Positions 45,801 through 53,793 of a stretch of DNA of 64,000 bases are shown piece after piece. The position numbers and the translations under genes were made by a program. Numbering within the stretch: position 1 is the first letter of the stretch; each line of letters starts with the position of its first letter. The DNA comes from an uncultured Maribacter sp. (GTDB taxonomy: Bacteria > Bacteroidota > Bacteroidia > Flavobacteriales > Flavobacteriaceae): NCBI RefSeq assembly GCF_947495965.1, contig NZ_CANMBB010000005.1, positions 186,001 to 250,000 on the forward strand, read 5' to 3'. The notes beneath the pieces are model-generated. The model saw nothing but the letters and a program-made list of their open reading frames with translations. It searched no databases and was not told the origin of the DNA.

Positions 45801-47646
45801 AATCTGTAAAAATAGATTTTGTTAGACTGGCTATTGAAATAGGCTCCAATGAACTATAATCACTACAGGCATCTAAATACATATCCCATTTAATGTCAGC
45901 AATTTCTGGAGCAGCAACATCTGGGCATGCAACAACAATATCTAATTCATAACTCCCCGAATTACCTCCTCCAAAAACCCTATAGGTGTTTCCGCTTTGT
46001 GAAACAGTTAAGGAAACAGATGGATTTTGAGACCATCGAGCTCCTACAACACTAAAACCTAATGGTAATACAAAATCTGAATAATAACCCCCAAAAATTA
46101 AACCATTTACAGGTCGCGCATTCATTGCTGTACGATTAACACTAAATTCAAATATAGCAGTTTCTCCAGTTGATATCTCTGAAGGAAAAGTTCCACTTGG
46201 TTCACTAAGTACTGCTGAAGAGTAATATAAATGCCCCATAGAAGTAGAATAACTAGATGGATTACAATCAGTATTTGAATAATAACCATACGGTCTTAAC
46301 AGCCATTTTGTATTGACATCAAATAAAGTAGCATTCCAACTGGTAGAGAATGTAACTCGTAGGACAATACTATTACCTGCTGGTAAATCATCATAATAAC
46401 CATCCTTATCAACATCCTCAAGTCCAACACCAATACCATCAGGATCTGTAGTTAGCAACGAACTATCTTTTAAATTAGCGCGATAAGCAGTTCCCGGATC
46501 AGCGTCTGGAAAACTAATTCCGCCTATAGTATAAGTTGTTCCATAACCATAAGTTTCTATAATAAAAACATCCAAAGCATTCCCTGAATTTGAAACTGAA
46601 GAAGAACTCACATTGTTCTTTAATTTAAATTCATAAATTCCAACATCTGAACACAGATTTCCAGAGTCAACCACTACTGCTTCATTAAATGATATTGACG
46701 GGGAGCTACTAACATATGAAACATACGCAATAGAAGTAGCTTCTAAATCACCTACATTACAAAATGTAGCATCACATCCCCAATTAGCTGTATAATTCGT
46801 CTCTAAAGCTGACTCACAGGTTCCAAAAAGCAAAGAAACTTTATCTTCAAAAACAAAAAGTTCATCTTGATCAAAATAGGAATCGTTATTTCCTATTCCT
46901 GTAAAGTCCGTAAAAACATAAGTATACCTATCCAAATTAGAATTTGAAGGAGATACACCATTGGATGTTGGAGTTATAACTTGTCCTCCAAGCGAAATTT
47001 CACTGAACGAGATTCTATTATCTATATCTACATAAAATGTATATTCAGAAAGTTTTCCTAAACCAGAGTTACGGACTTCTATTTCTCTTGTAAAAACAGT
47101 ACCATCCGTATCTTTCTCAAGTACCCCTGTAAATTGATTTACATCCTCATCTTTTACCTTAACCTCTAATTCTGCAAAACGGACATTAAACGATTCTGAG
47201 TTTCCAGTAAAACTTTGAGACGGCCCATTATTTAAACTGTAACTAATAGTATTTGAAGCGGAAACTTCGAACTCCGTTTCATCATCAATGGTACCATTAA
47301 ACTCTTCTAACCATTCACAAGTACCCTTAATAGTGTAGCTAAAAACATACGTTTCATTTGGGTTTATCGCAGGGATTTCAAAAAAAGGGAAATCACTAGA
47401 TCCTGTATTAGGTAAGACTAATGAGGATTCTACAGAAATACCAATAGGTAAGTCTGATTTATATATAATATTTGTTGCAATTACAGGAGACAAATTAGTT
47501 ACAGTTACCGTTACAGTTTCTGCATCTCCACATAAATTTAATGCATTGGAAACACTTGTTGTAACCGATACATTAGTATCCGATTGCGCTTTGACAAACA
47601 GAGAAAATAATAAGAATACTAGGATATAATAATTTCGCATTTCCAA
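36877..47646 (-). CDS. Giant SprB-repeat / YD-repeat RHS protein (3589 aa)
   Basis: A signal peptide (cleavage near FVKAQ) begins this 3589-aa protein. Residues of about 25-1500 are DUF11-like and Ig-like beta domains (VTVTVTNLSPVIATNI...) with a Gly6 linker near residue 620. SprB-type repeats lie at about residues 1850-2020 (GTGSFTYAWSQSGG...AGNYQVMVTDENGC). YD repeats start near residue 2105 (YYYDRAGNLTRTVPPEG) and recur to about 2700. The RHS core occupies about residues 3200-3312 (HLGNVRVVVSD, FGFQ-type YRYGFQGQEKDSE, KYRMHDPRIGRFFAVDPL). The last 277 residues form a distinct beta-rich C-terminal region, as in polymorphic toxins, but with no known toxin motif. There is no T9SS sorting domain. 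YD shells encapsulate and present a C-terminal cargo. The neighbours are other giant proteins and a Skp-like chaperone. Confidence 0.9.
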   Translation of the reverse strand: MEMRNYYILVFLLFSLFVKAQSDTNVSVTTSVSNALNLCGDAETVTVTVTNLSPVIATNIIYKSDLPIGISVESSLVLPNTGSSDFPFFEIPAINPNETYVFSYTIKGTCEWLEEFNGTIDDETEFEVSASNTISYSLNNGPSQSFTGNSESFNVRFAELEVKVKDEDVNQFTGVLEKDTDGTVFTREIEVRNSGLGKLSEYTFYVDIDNRISFSEISLGGQVITPTSNGVSPSNSNLDRYTYVFTDFTGIGNNDSYFDQDELFVFEDKVSLLFGTCESALETNYTANWGCDATFCNVGDLEATSIAYVSYVSSSPSISFNEAVVVDSGNLCSDVGIYEFKLKNNVSSSSVSNSGNALDVFIIETYGYGTTYTIGGISFPDADPGTAYRANLKDSSLLTTDPDGIGVGLEDVDKDGYYDDLPAGNSIVLRVTFSTSWNATLFDVNTKWLLRPYGYYSNTDCNPSSYSTSMGHLYYSSAVLSEPSGTFPSEISTGETAIFEFSVNRTAMNARPVNGLIFGGYYSDFVLPLGFSVVGARWSQNPSVSLTVSQSGNTYRVFGGGNSGSYELDIVVACPDVAAPEIADIKWDMYLDACSDYSSLEPISIASLTKSIFTDYDCPGGGGGGSCDFVTDSFNVDRNTFGYVDPSSSSYYTNNELSSAPRISSTSSGIELNKAYPLDKVIVEAEGRVLQGTVIETYNTLFFEFAYNRVNEDDAGLLNHQTNGSISVGGSSYTLSNPQITVAGERITYLYTVTGVNITNSVEQQITVTGLELQFPSKSATSLNSGAFQLDVFRAKFYGVKTNGDYGCTTSQPTDFSILIPELEVYDITRDITCTGITDNGYFRMDSATGSDDFPNEYRPLLIFGTYKVEPPSNYSIREGYPFSNTGTNTTPEGAINLKRVPTRNDDSSTPEIEFTYENHIAADQIAGKLGSTFFLTRVAYDPICDANYQIPSRGTSITTNFTLTYIDPLEGTIPQTIQNTAARRFYVEIPFTVGVNTTQEGFERTVSWPVVICNEATGGFGSQMTGAWTALELKQDDTRTKLLGATDENGVELEVIFYGGQDVGSARGMLVKTENISAQSCKTIYPRVAYIECVNDQTQNIELLTSWSCGEYPLEGLDQVSLNGISSLKDFGVLSCQYRLDEQEVTLRYKTGDLSWEVNRLEDEVDLCEAMPFEIKVVSSKFANVYDTDLTIQLPQGIGLEDIANIQYQYDGQTGLVNQTNFIVDNSTSSNEVIIKVSELVTDLLVTAAVPGIVAGDNTIPGSRLLGKNEIIFNINFVADCNMDPGIPIRFDLDGTTNCGDSVNLVFNRSLPIKGVILPDLTVDIQASDFVVCNNQNEVEITLLNNGAVPNVAQQELKVTLPAGVSYGGVVTGFDAPVQTGNVLTWDIDDINTNLNQSFKILTTLTNFSLTELEYKVDVIQNGEATCIQDSQACDLEVTSAQDTDISNQITLPSVTITPITSLPVCEGSPIVLSVALEGVTDYSTYAFNWNIAPTSINNNQFTFNITNSSQLSVSVAPNGNNSGSCTGSANIDVDVYPGAALTMTLIEGITCSSQADGKATVQIIGENNSGYTEQQPFEIVSASPTGVVTIGQQVSSGELITVENLPQGPFRISFRDNYGCTFERTLNIPLIANPITNFCTSLLPCGVASGNVDMSFNTANLHSSLNGTNYSAVVIENQTGTAALNFTGTFPDNQTHALANVSDNARYTLELTATNGCVYTRPFVIDTYEVSAAIANDNGDPNFYELCFANDTRDIVVSINDNIPTCSSFTVPNYQLLIGTVDADGAYEGTPQVFNDITNEITFEGIGVGTYKITVKPASVNGYSDDITLCEEVLNFNIISRANFKAALETKDPLCAGEESGSAEVIINGGTGSFTYAWSQSGGADIISTGYKATGLPAGNYQVMVTDENGCPNGIPLTFTLTDPAPLDVPFIEDVQTACEAIAGGNGGLSAAGYSSGVAPYTFTWYEVISTTDVNDVVQTGESLVYQETVPEGGTSTYPGITAGDYKVVVKDANGCTTESLVTAVTQPEVPRKYNICLSWKTKAIKENQEIDQNTFTIDPIGPSNFKLALTSQVDRCIAEAQEVAQSSVQKLANDIESLQDAVQLEYTNGVSDVYHYTLYYYDRAGNLTRTVPPEGVNLVSSRIPTSHTYVTGYDYNSIAQLGKQNTPDGGTTNFLYNDIGQLLYSQNERQIADAAYSYSIYDDLGRIIEAGEATLNGKVFPTDFLINDQANEAIAKAIPLTEKAEYIQTTFNEKALVTYQEEEQRYLRNRVSQIYNLDKNGQETKTYYSYDPHGNVEWIIQDLPGIGQTTVAYKYDLISGNVNSVVYNKDRQDEYHHAYSYDEDNRIVSVKTSKDGYLWDEDARYDYYLHGPLARTEIGEDRVQGLDFTYTIHGWLKGINTPDLVQSAYNPDGLNVQGDPNTKHAKDEFGMALGYYEGDFTRDGVFDTRLTAANPFVLENQVSGVSQNLYNGNISTWTSQTAAEAKEKNVTSYLTGNAYRYDQLNRIKEATTKAFNEASQSYAAINGNADAFRTNYTYDGNGNLETLKRYKDDGQLMDDLAYNYDLTNPNLSNKLTHVNDAVGQVSAEINDLPNQNDGNYMYDAIGQLSRDNSEGLTYIWNTSGKVSEIVPDNTGNADTQKVYMKFTYNGLGNRIAKMVNRMPYDAGGNGPQVHNPEAVETTYYSLDAQGNVMGIYKREDVKLDPANIASQSYKAVFKITERPMYGSDRIGQDTKEEELFSTTYNFENEEAYNSVALEFKEAINQVAFSTVMVAQNSDQELFDVDGNSVFVPGTNIASAAVDGAFVDLLYNSTIIQDGNSTPIDTDNNIFLIEDVQETPVGYGVVASSYFNGGVEEGVLLIYDTNGNIIPGLQLINADTAEAIDALAKSVVVKNPARDNEYLLFYKDVVGGLHTATLSTASGSLEVASVESRSFGNYGRHMAVVDDRKNKQAYIYATTHSGAVVDVDGTIKTPPQATVVRFVITETGTITEEGVVIPAFDSYDTKGNGELQISLDGKSLNMYNYTDLATQWTGLGQAEIRTWPFNQEWLPIEENAKEVALGGNIGKGSVLNTGTELYYTQRTHEVSTTTETVAVKRASDGQVLATDLGDLRANKNDNFYYFAQGKNQGAEYNLIATNTTALANLPVSDNGATGFQPYQPYTINGVTAAENNGVVYRTIGKKYYELKDHLGNVRVVVSDRKNLNTTDNALSANVVSYNNYYPFGMLQPNRNFDSQEYRYGFQGQEKDSELKGEGNSLNYKYRMHDPRIGRFFAVDPLIGKYPYYSSYSFSGNRVIDMIELEGKEPQNPKYQWSTSDGYKSYGDFYKRGGHLALVQGWWVYSDFDNETNERNRFWNPEKGKWIQFDPMPPKSLSADLESLGKYHLRALYDNTTMDLTYTLEAGVGEADYIRFMGYQFDKGLKASGTFKILELNGLDAFRAYYEKGEFEGINQNSLHVFDGFSGKGELKYSKGIYAGSGSVELELNSSLLKVNGEISGSYSIFSLSGSGETTFNTSTLEFVGSDKNLDLGIEFFDLSKKGPAKFKNGMDVFHNLKLDMNIDIDGFIDSINKPIINENSSRKVKVYDDNP

Positions 47647-47653
47647 TATTTTT

Positions 47654-48046
47654 TTAATCTATATTTTTTTGGTAAGAATCGATAACCTTAAAATCTTTAT
47701 CTATAAGTTTTACTATTACGGATGGCTCTGATAATAAACCATAATTATGCGTAAACTTAAACTCTACATTGTCTAAAAAAACTTGGTTCTCTTCTCCTTT
47801 AAAAAAGAGATAATATCTACCATCTCTCTTTTTATTTAGAGAAGCTTCATAAATATCTAAAGATTTTCCTTTTTCTAAAAAGTGAATCTGAATATATTGT
47901 ATATCAATATCTCCTGAAACTTGTAATTTTAGTTCATAATTATTCCCATCTATTCTTTCTATCTCATAATCAAACAAAGCCCCATCCTGAGCAGTAGTAA
48001 TAAAAGAAAATAGTATAAACACGAATAAAACTGCTATTTTTTGCAT
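47654..48046 (-). CDS. Small secreted protein between the giant genes
   Basis: A 130-aa protein with a signal peptide (MQKIAVLFVFILFSFITTAQ). The mature 110 residues are beta-strand rich with alternating charge (YEIERIDGNNYELKLQVSGDIDIQYIQIHFLEKG), suggesting a single Ig-like or jelly-roll domain. It lies 7 bp upstream of the 3589-aa RHS gene and 12 bp downstream of the 1664-aa gene, so it is probably co-translated and may be a subunit of the same assembly. I do not recognise a family. Confidence 0.65.
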   Translation of the reverse strand: MQKIAVLFVFILFSFITTAQDGALFDYEIERIDGNNYELKLQVSGDIDIQYIQIHFLEKGKSLDIYEASLNKKRDGRYYLFFKGEENQVFLDNVEFKFTHNYGLLSEPSVIVKLIDKDFKVIDSYQKNID

Positions 48047-48058
48047 ATTGCTGGCTTT

Positions 48059-51000
48059 TTAATTTTGGTCGATTTTTACTTCAATTCCAACTTTTGGTGA
48101 TTCTACAGGAGTAGTAAAAGAAGGATCATTTGGTGAAATTGGTGTTGTATTTGTTTTAATATATTTATCTCTTTCTACAAAAGTATCTCCAGGCCCTGTT
48201 GGGTTATCTCTTGTTACATACGGGCTTTCACATTGAGAAAAGTCTTGTACTACCCACTCTTCATCCTCATTCATTACATATACTGCTTCTATAGGAAAAC
48301 CATCCACATCATACGTAAGAGACGTATTGTAATTTCCATTAGCATCGCATTTGCTTGGAATATCTAGTACTATATCCCATTCTTTAGCTTGTATCCACCT
48401 AGAATATTCCGCATAGGTTAGTGATCTTCTTATATCCCAAATAGAGGGGTTAGAATTATAATCATATTTTTCAAAAGTTCCTGTTGTCGATATATTTTCA
48501 ATTATTGTTACCTCACCAGTATCTACAATAGATGCATTATTAGGATCTATAACTTTAAGAGTTTGGTTTTCTCTATTAGATAACCCAGTTACCACGGGGC
48601 CACTTACACCGAAGTCTATATAGGAAATATTAAAATCGTTACTTGTTGCTGGACTACCACCAAATTCTAACGGAGATCTTGTTGGCAAACGACATGGTTC
48701 ATCTGTACAAGCAAATGAAGTAATAGCACATTGCGATTTGCATTGTTCCACTATTTGATCTACCATTAATTCTATATCTGCTAATGGTACAATATTATCA
48801 TTTGCCGTTATTTTACATTCTCCTATCTCATAACAACGATCCACAAAAGCTTTAATTAACTGCTCCCTAAATTCACTCCTTCTTTCATCGCAATCTCCTG
48901 CGCATTCTTGTTGCATAGCATAGGCATCATTCTCTATAAGGCTGACCCCGCTAGTTTGCACATCTCCATTAATATCCTTTAACTCCACAACACCATTAGA
49001 CTGTAGAGAAGAAAAAGTATTAACTAGATATGTATCTACTAACCCTTTGGATAAGTATTTTAAATCTACCAAAGCATCTAAAGTAATATCGCTATTCGTA
49101 TACTGCAGTTGAAAATCACCCGTATTACTTTGATCTTCATTTAATAGTATACCATAATCCGGATTTATAACATACTCGGTATCTTCATAATAATTTTCGC
49201 AATTAATTACCACTCCTGCTTCTGGCTCTACAGTTTCTTTATAGTTTTTAATCATATCATAAAACGTAAAGCGCTGATCACAACTCCAGTCTTTTTTAGT
49301 ATAAGGACAGGTTATATAACCTAATCCACAAAAGTTACAGGGCACAGGGTCTTCAACTGTACCGCCACAACAAGGCACCTCATTACCATTAATATCATAA
49401 CAAATATTGGGGTCTCTATAGCAAGTTTGCACCTCTAAATCTGGAAAAGTACCCGATTCATACCCATAATATTTAAATGCATACACCGGATCCTGTAGAT
49501 AAGGAAAAATTTCTTTAAGAATATTAGCAGTCTCTATCTCAGGATCCGAAGGCGGAGTTACATATGTTCCTGCAGAAACATCTGGATCTATAGAAAAGTA
49601 AGACCAATTCTCTCCTTGTCCTCCATTTGAAAGTCTTTCTCTGTCATATTCCCCATTACCAGGAGACCCATCAAAATCCGTAGAAAATTCTGAAAATTCG
49701 CTAGTCTGATCGGTTTCATCTGGATCCAATATATCTGCAAAAGCATAGCCCGTGCATTCCAAAAAGGTCTTAACCAAACTTCCATTTTGTTTTTCTACCT
49801 CGTCTGCTATATTGTCCGTTGTGCCTGCTTTTTGCTTTTTTAGTTTCCTTTTTATTTTTGCTCTAGAAATTAAACGAATAATCCAGCTATCAATACTCTC
49901 CGCAATATCATCTACTGATGCCCCCTCTTCTTCTTGATCATCTACATTATCCGATACATTGCTACTTTGATCTATATCTGCTTGAAAAGGTTCAATGCAA
50001 ATACGATTTACAAGTTCTATTACCAAAGGCTCCCAACATTCAGCTAACTCTTGAACAGAATATTGTGCGTTGTTAATTCTAACAGGAGCTTCTGCACCAT
50101 CGCAAACGTGATAACCGTCTATTGGAGGTGGCAATGGATCTCCCGTATTTGCTAATATATCTCGACTATCTGAACCATCAATTCTATTTGCACAACCAAC
50201 ACTACCATAGCTATCGGTTGCCATATGATAAACCATTTGATTTAACAAACCTGGTTTATGCCAACCACGCATAGCATTATAAATATCGTTTTCTGCATCC
50301 GTTATTAAATACGTTGGGTCTACCGTACTCTTACATTGGTACAACATTGAAATAGCATATCCTTCAAAATCTAATGGATAGGCGTTTCTGTTAATAATTG
50401 TGATATTTCCATTTCCATCGTCTTCGTATAGAAAATTTTCCTCTGTTTGTGTTAGAAAAAATGTATTTGGGTTTATAAGATTGGAAGATGGTGAGTAATA
50501 ATTTGTTGCTGTATTTACTTGGTCTACAGCAACAGGGTCATCAATATAAGCCTCCATAGCTTCTGTTGAAGGTTTTTTAAATGGTGGTGTAAAGGCAATT
50601 GGTATATCAAAATCACAACAAGGTGTAGAAAACCGCACTTCGACAGGTACAATATCTCCTAAACTTGTGGTAGATCCATAATCTAAAGGAACAAATTCAC
50701 CAGCGTCATCCACAAAAACTATAGTAACACTATATAAACTTTCGTTGCCTTCATAAAAATCTAAAAATTCAGCAGGGGCTTCTGGATCAGCACTATCCTT
50801 TCTATTAAATTGATACGAAATATCTGAACACCCTTCACAATTAAATTCTAATAATCCATTATTCTGAGCTAATTGCTGTTGGTATATTTTCTGTCCATAA
50901 AAAAAGATATCATGGTACAAATATTCCATTTCTTCCTCACAGTCTATTTCGTCCAAAGCACTGACTAACCAAGCAAAATAAGGTTCAATAAGTTTTTTCG

Positions 51001-53053
51001 TATTTTCCTGAGAGGTTACTAACTTTCCAGTTATATTGTTGGAAGGAACTAAACTTTTTTGAATGTAATAACTTCCAGTATCCAAAGTTACAGCTCCAAA
51101 ATCAATAGTAATTTGTTCATCTAATGGATCTAATAAGGAATCTGCTATACTTTCTCTGTAGAACTCTTTCACTACTTCTCCTGTTTCCACGTCAAATATC
51201 TCTATGCGCAGTTCATAATCTAACTCAATTTCTAGATTATTACACAACCCTTCTAATACGGGTTTAGTAATTGAATAACTAATATTAACCTCGGTAGCAT
51301 CCTCCAAAATAGTAATTCGTTTGGAGGCTTTAAATCCTTTTTCAGTTTTAATATTATTAGATATTTTATCATTTACCCCTGAAACAGAGGAAGATACTGT
51401 ATCTATATTATCTAATACAGAATCATCTTCACTAAAAGTTAGTCCAGTTGCAATGGTATTTCCTTCTTTAGTGATGTATGCTACAGATTTTGTATTATTT
51501 GGATCAATTGTTATTACTTTCGCGGTGCTTTCTGGATCTGGTGCTTCATCTCCAAAAAGGGATACTAATTCTTCTTCCGTTGGAGTACCGTATAGTGTTC
51601 TGACAGTACGCCCTTGATTAGATGCCTGACTACCAATCATATGAGTTTTCCCAACTCCAGACTGCTCCACCACTCTATCTGTACCATCATTACTAAAAAT
51701 TACTCTAGTATATGGATACCCTTCTGCATCAGGAATTCTTTTGTCTACATTAAGACTAGAGTAATAACCAAAAGCACCCGTAGCGTCAATTACAGCAGGT
51801 TGTGTATAATTTAAGGCATCATCAAAATGTTTTGCACGATACAATTCTCCATTAGTAGTTACCAAATTACTTTTGTATTTGTTAATTCTTTCTCCTTCCA
51901 AAGGAACTGGTAAAGTTGTTAAGGTTGGTCTTCCTGAATTATCTAATATTGTTTGAGAAATAATTTTATAATCCTTGGACGGAAAATAACGCTGCGTTTG
52001 TTTTACCTGATTTAAAGTGGTGGCATATGTTGCTTGCTCACTTATTTTATTTCCTTCGGTAAAAACTCTACTATATTGATAATTTGTATTATCATCTGGA
52101 TCCGTAAAGAAAAAAGCCTCATTTGTTCCTGTAGGTACAACAAAAGAATAATCACTTGCATCGTACATAGAAGTATTCCAAGCGCCCCAGTTTTTACTAT
52201 TCCCTGCTCCATTTTCATAAAAAGTACCTAAAGGTCTAACTCTCCAGACATAGAATCCTTGCCCTTCTCCTATAGTTAAAGAAATTTGTTTCTCTGAACT
52301 ATAGGTTTGAAAACTTAATGCTTTAGACCAATCTAAATTGGTTGTAATATTTTGCTCGTCGGTAATTTTTGCAGCATCTTTATTATATAATCGTAAAAGT
52401 TGAAATTCATAATTAGGAGCATCACAAGTATCTAACCACTCAAAAGAAACTTCTTTACTATCCGTAACAGAAGTACTACCAACTAAGCTAACTAGATTAT
52501 TGGATACATCTAACCCATATTGCAACTCATAATTTAGACTTATCTCTAAATTAGTTTGTAAGTCAATTGCGGTATTAGAATCTACTGCCGAATTAACCAC
52601 AACGGTAACTGCGTTTAGTGTTTCTGTTAAGTAAGACAATCCAGTAGCAACATTCGTATCATCTATGTATTGATTTAAATCTAAATAGACTAAACCCTCT
52701 GGTTTTTGATTATCTAAATTCAAATCAAAATTTATAGTGGGGTTAACAGCTCCTGTTGTCTCTAGAATAACATCAAGATTAACAGTAATATCAAAAGGAA
52801 TACCTACTGTTCCACTTCCAAAATTATACTGTTGTCCTAAATCTAATTTCACCCATACCTTTCCATTTTGAACGATAAAGTTGGAACATGGTGTAGTAAA
52901 ATTTAAACTTCCTGTTGTTGTAATCCCAGAAGTAGGAACAGCAATCATAGTATTATCTGTTTTAACTCCTAAATCTTGAGAATGTAGATTCATAACCATA
53001 ACAAAAAGGCTTATGGTTAGTAATAGCTTGGTATAAATCTTTTGACTTTGCAT
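48059..53053 (-). CDS. Giant secreted YD-associated protein (1664 aa)
   Basis: A 1664-aa protein with a signal peptide (ending near NLHSQ). The N-terminal region is Ig-like. Around residues 330-500 there is sequence typical of the entrance to Bacteroidota YD/RHS proteins (SKDYKIISQTILDNSGRPTLT, GVGKTHMIGSQASNQGRTVRTLYG). The C-terminal half is rich in Cys, with a cluster near residues 1215-1265 (CCGG...CNFC...CPYT) that suggests disulfides or metal binding. No RHS core is seen at the end. It lies between the SpvB-like and RHS genes, which fits a multi-part YD complex. The function is inferred from context only. Confidence 0.7.
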   Translation of the reverse strand: MQSQKIYTKLLLTISLFVMVMNLHSQDLGVKTDNTMIAVPTSGITTTGSLNFTTPCSNFIVQNGKVWVKLDLGQQYNFGSGTVGIPFDITVNLDVILETTGAVNPTINFDLNLDNQKPEGLVYLDLNQYIDDTNVATGLSYLTETLNAVTVVVNSAVDSNTAIDLQTNLEISLNYELQYGLDVSNNLVSLVGSTSVTDSKEVSFEWLDTCDAPNYEFQLLRLYNKDAAKITDEQNITTNLDWSKALSFQTYSSEKQISLTIGEGQGFYVWRVRPLGTFYENGAGNSKNWGAWNTSMYDASDYSFVVPTGTNEAFFFTDPDDNTNYQYSRVFTEGNKISEQATYATTLNQVKQTQRYFPSKDYKIISQTILDNSGRPTLTTLPVPLEGERINKYKSNLVTTNGELYRAKHFDDALNYTQPAVIDATGAFGYYSSLNVDKRIPDAEGYPYTRVIFSNDGTDRVVEQSGVGKTHMIGSQASNQGRTVRTLYGTPTEEELVSLFGDEAPDPESTAKVITIDPNNTKSVAYITKEGNTIATGLTFSEDDSVLDNIDTVSSSVSGVNDKISNNIKTEKGFKASKRITILEDATEVNISYSITKPVLEGLCNNLEIELDYELRIEIFDVETGEVVKEFYRESIADSLLDPLDEQITIDFGAVTLDTGSYYIQKSLVPSNNITGKLVTSQENTKKLIEPYFAWLVSALDEIDCEEEMEYLYHDIFFYGQKIYQQQLAQNNGLLEFNCEGCSDISYQFNRKDSADPEAPAEFLDFYEGNESLYSVTIVFVDDAGEFVPLDYGSTTSLGDIVPVEVRFSTPCCDFDIPIAFTPPFKKPSTEAMEAYIDDPVAVDQVNTATNYYSPSSNLINPNTFFLTQTEENFLYEDDGNGNITIINRNAYPLDFEGYAISMLYQCKSTVDPTYLITDAENDIYNAMRGWHKPGLLNQMVYHMATDSYGSVGCANRIDGSDSRDILANTGDPLPPPIDGYHVCDGAEAPVRINNAQYSVQELAECWEPLVIELVNRICIEPFQADIDQSSNVSDNVDDQEEEGASVDDIAESIDSWIIRLISRAKIKRKLKKQKAGTTDNIADEVEKQNGSLVKTFLECTGYAFADILDPDETDQTSEFSEFSTDFDGSPGNGEYDRERLSNGGQGENWSYFSIDPDVSAGTYVTPPSDPEIETANILKEIFPYLQDPVYAFKYYGYESGTFPDLEVQTCYRDPNICYDINGNEVPCCGGTVEDPVPCNFCGLGYITCPYTKKDWSCDQRFTFYDMIKNYKETVEPEAGVVINCENYYEDTEYVINPDYGILLNEDQSNTGDFQLQYTNSDITLDALVDLKYLSKGLVDTYLVNTFSSLQSNGVVELKDINGDVQTSGVSLIENDAYAMQQECAGDCDERRSEFREQLIKAFVDRCYEIGECKITANDNIVPLADIELMVDQIVEQCKSQCAITSFACTDEPCRLPTRSPLEFGGSPATSNDFNISYIDFGVSGPVVTGLSNRENQTLKVIDPNNASIVDTGEVTIIENISTTGTFEKYDYNSNPSIWDIRRSLTYAEYSRWIQAKEWDIVLDIPSKCDANGNYNTSLTYDVDGFPIEAVYVMNEDEEWVVQDFSQCESPYVTRDNPTGPGDTFVERDKYIKTNTTPISPNDPSFTTPVESPKVGIEVKIDQN

Positions 53054-53055
53054 TC

Positions 53056-53793
53056 TTATCTATTTTCTCTATTATCAATTATTTCAAATCCCTTATATGC
53101 AGGCTTTAATTCTTTAGCCCTAAACAAGGCTGTAATTGGGGATGCTATTTTTTTTGAGCTATTAAAATCAAGAGCCTCATATACTATAGTCTGATTCTTT
53201 ATTTTGTTATATCTATTATAACTATTGTCTACACTTATAATTCGTTCCGACTTATTATTATAAGTTATTTTTTGTTGTAGCAACTTAGTACGCTTAGAAA
53301 ATTCTGCACTTGGTTTTACTGTAATAATAGTTATATCGTTTTGTTTTACACAACTAATTTCTACAGCAGAATTTAAAAGACTTCGTTGTATATCTAAAAA
53401 CTTCTTGTAAGTATTAGCATCATTAAAAATTCTTGGATCTGATTTATTCCAATATATTTTTTTAATTTTTGGTATTACAACAAAAACATTTTCTTCATCA
53501 CCAAAGACCTTCATGTTTTGATCTTTCATCATTAGCATATTCTTACTGGTCATTACTTCCGTAACTGTTTCACTGGAAGATATCTGAAGTTCTTTCGAAA
53601 ATTCAGTATGCATACGATATCGCACATAATAAACCTTTCCAGATTCTGGTTTATTCATCTTTTCCATTTTTTCTAAATAGGAAAGAATTTTATTTTTACA
53701 TTCATCAAATGGCGTAACCGTATTAGAGATACTATACACCGGCATTAAAAGAAAAATAATTGCTGTTATTTTAAAAATCTTCACGGTCTTCAC
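53056..53793 (-). CDS. Secreted protein, possibly LolA-like fold (245 aa)
   Basis: A 245-aa protein with an N-terminal signal peptide or anchor (MKTVKIFKITAIIFLLMPVYSISN). The mature part has a strand pattern reminiscent of LolA-type half-barrels (GKVYYVRYRMHTEF, KNMLMMKDQNMKVFGDEENVFVVIPKIKKIYW), which bind lipids or hydrophobic peptides. That resemblance is weak. It overlaps the 3' end of the 1915-aa SpvB-like gene by 23 bp and is 2 bp from the 1664-aa gene, so it is translationally coupled to the giant proteins. A dedicated periplasmic chaperone is one possibility. Confidence 0.5.
   Translation of the reverse strand: MKTVKIFKITAIIFLLMPVYSISNTVTPFDECKNKILSYLEKMEKMNKPESGKVYYVRYRMHTEFSKELQISSSETVTEVMTSKNMLMMKDQNMKVFGDEENVFVVIPKIKKIYWNKSDPRIFNDANTYKKFLDIQRSLLNSAVEISCVKQNDITIITVKPSAEFSKRTKLLQQKITYNNKSERIISVDNSYNRYNKIKNQTIVYEALDFNSSKKIASPITALFRAKELKPAYKGFEIIDNRENR

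Noticed and set aside
33204-47646. A CRISPR array or other short regular repeat array in the repeat-rich region
   Set aside because: The repeats are protein-domain repeats of about 95-115 codons, with no short identical repeats and spacers.
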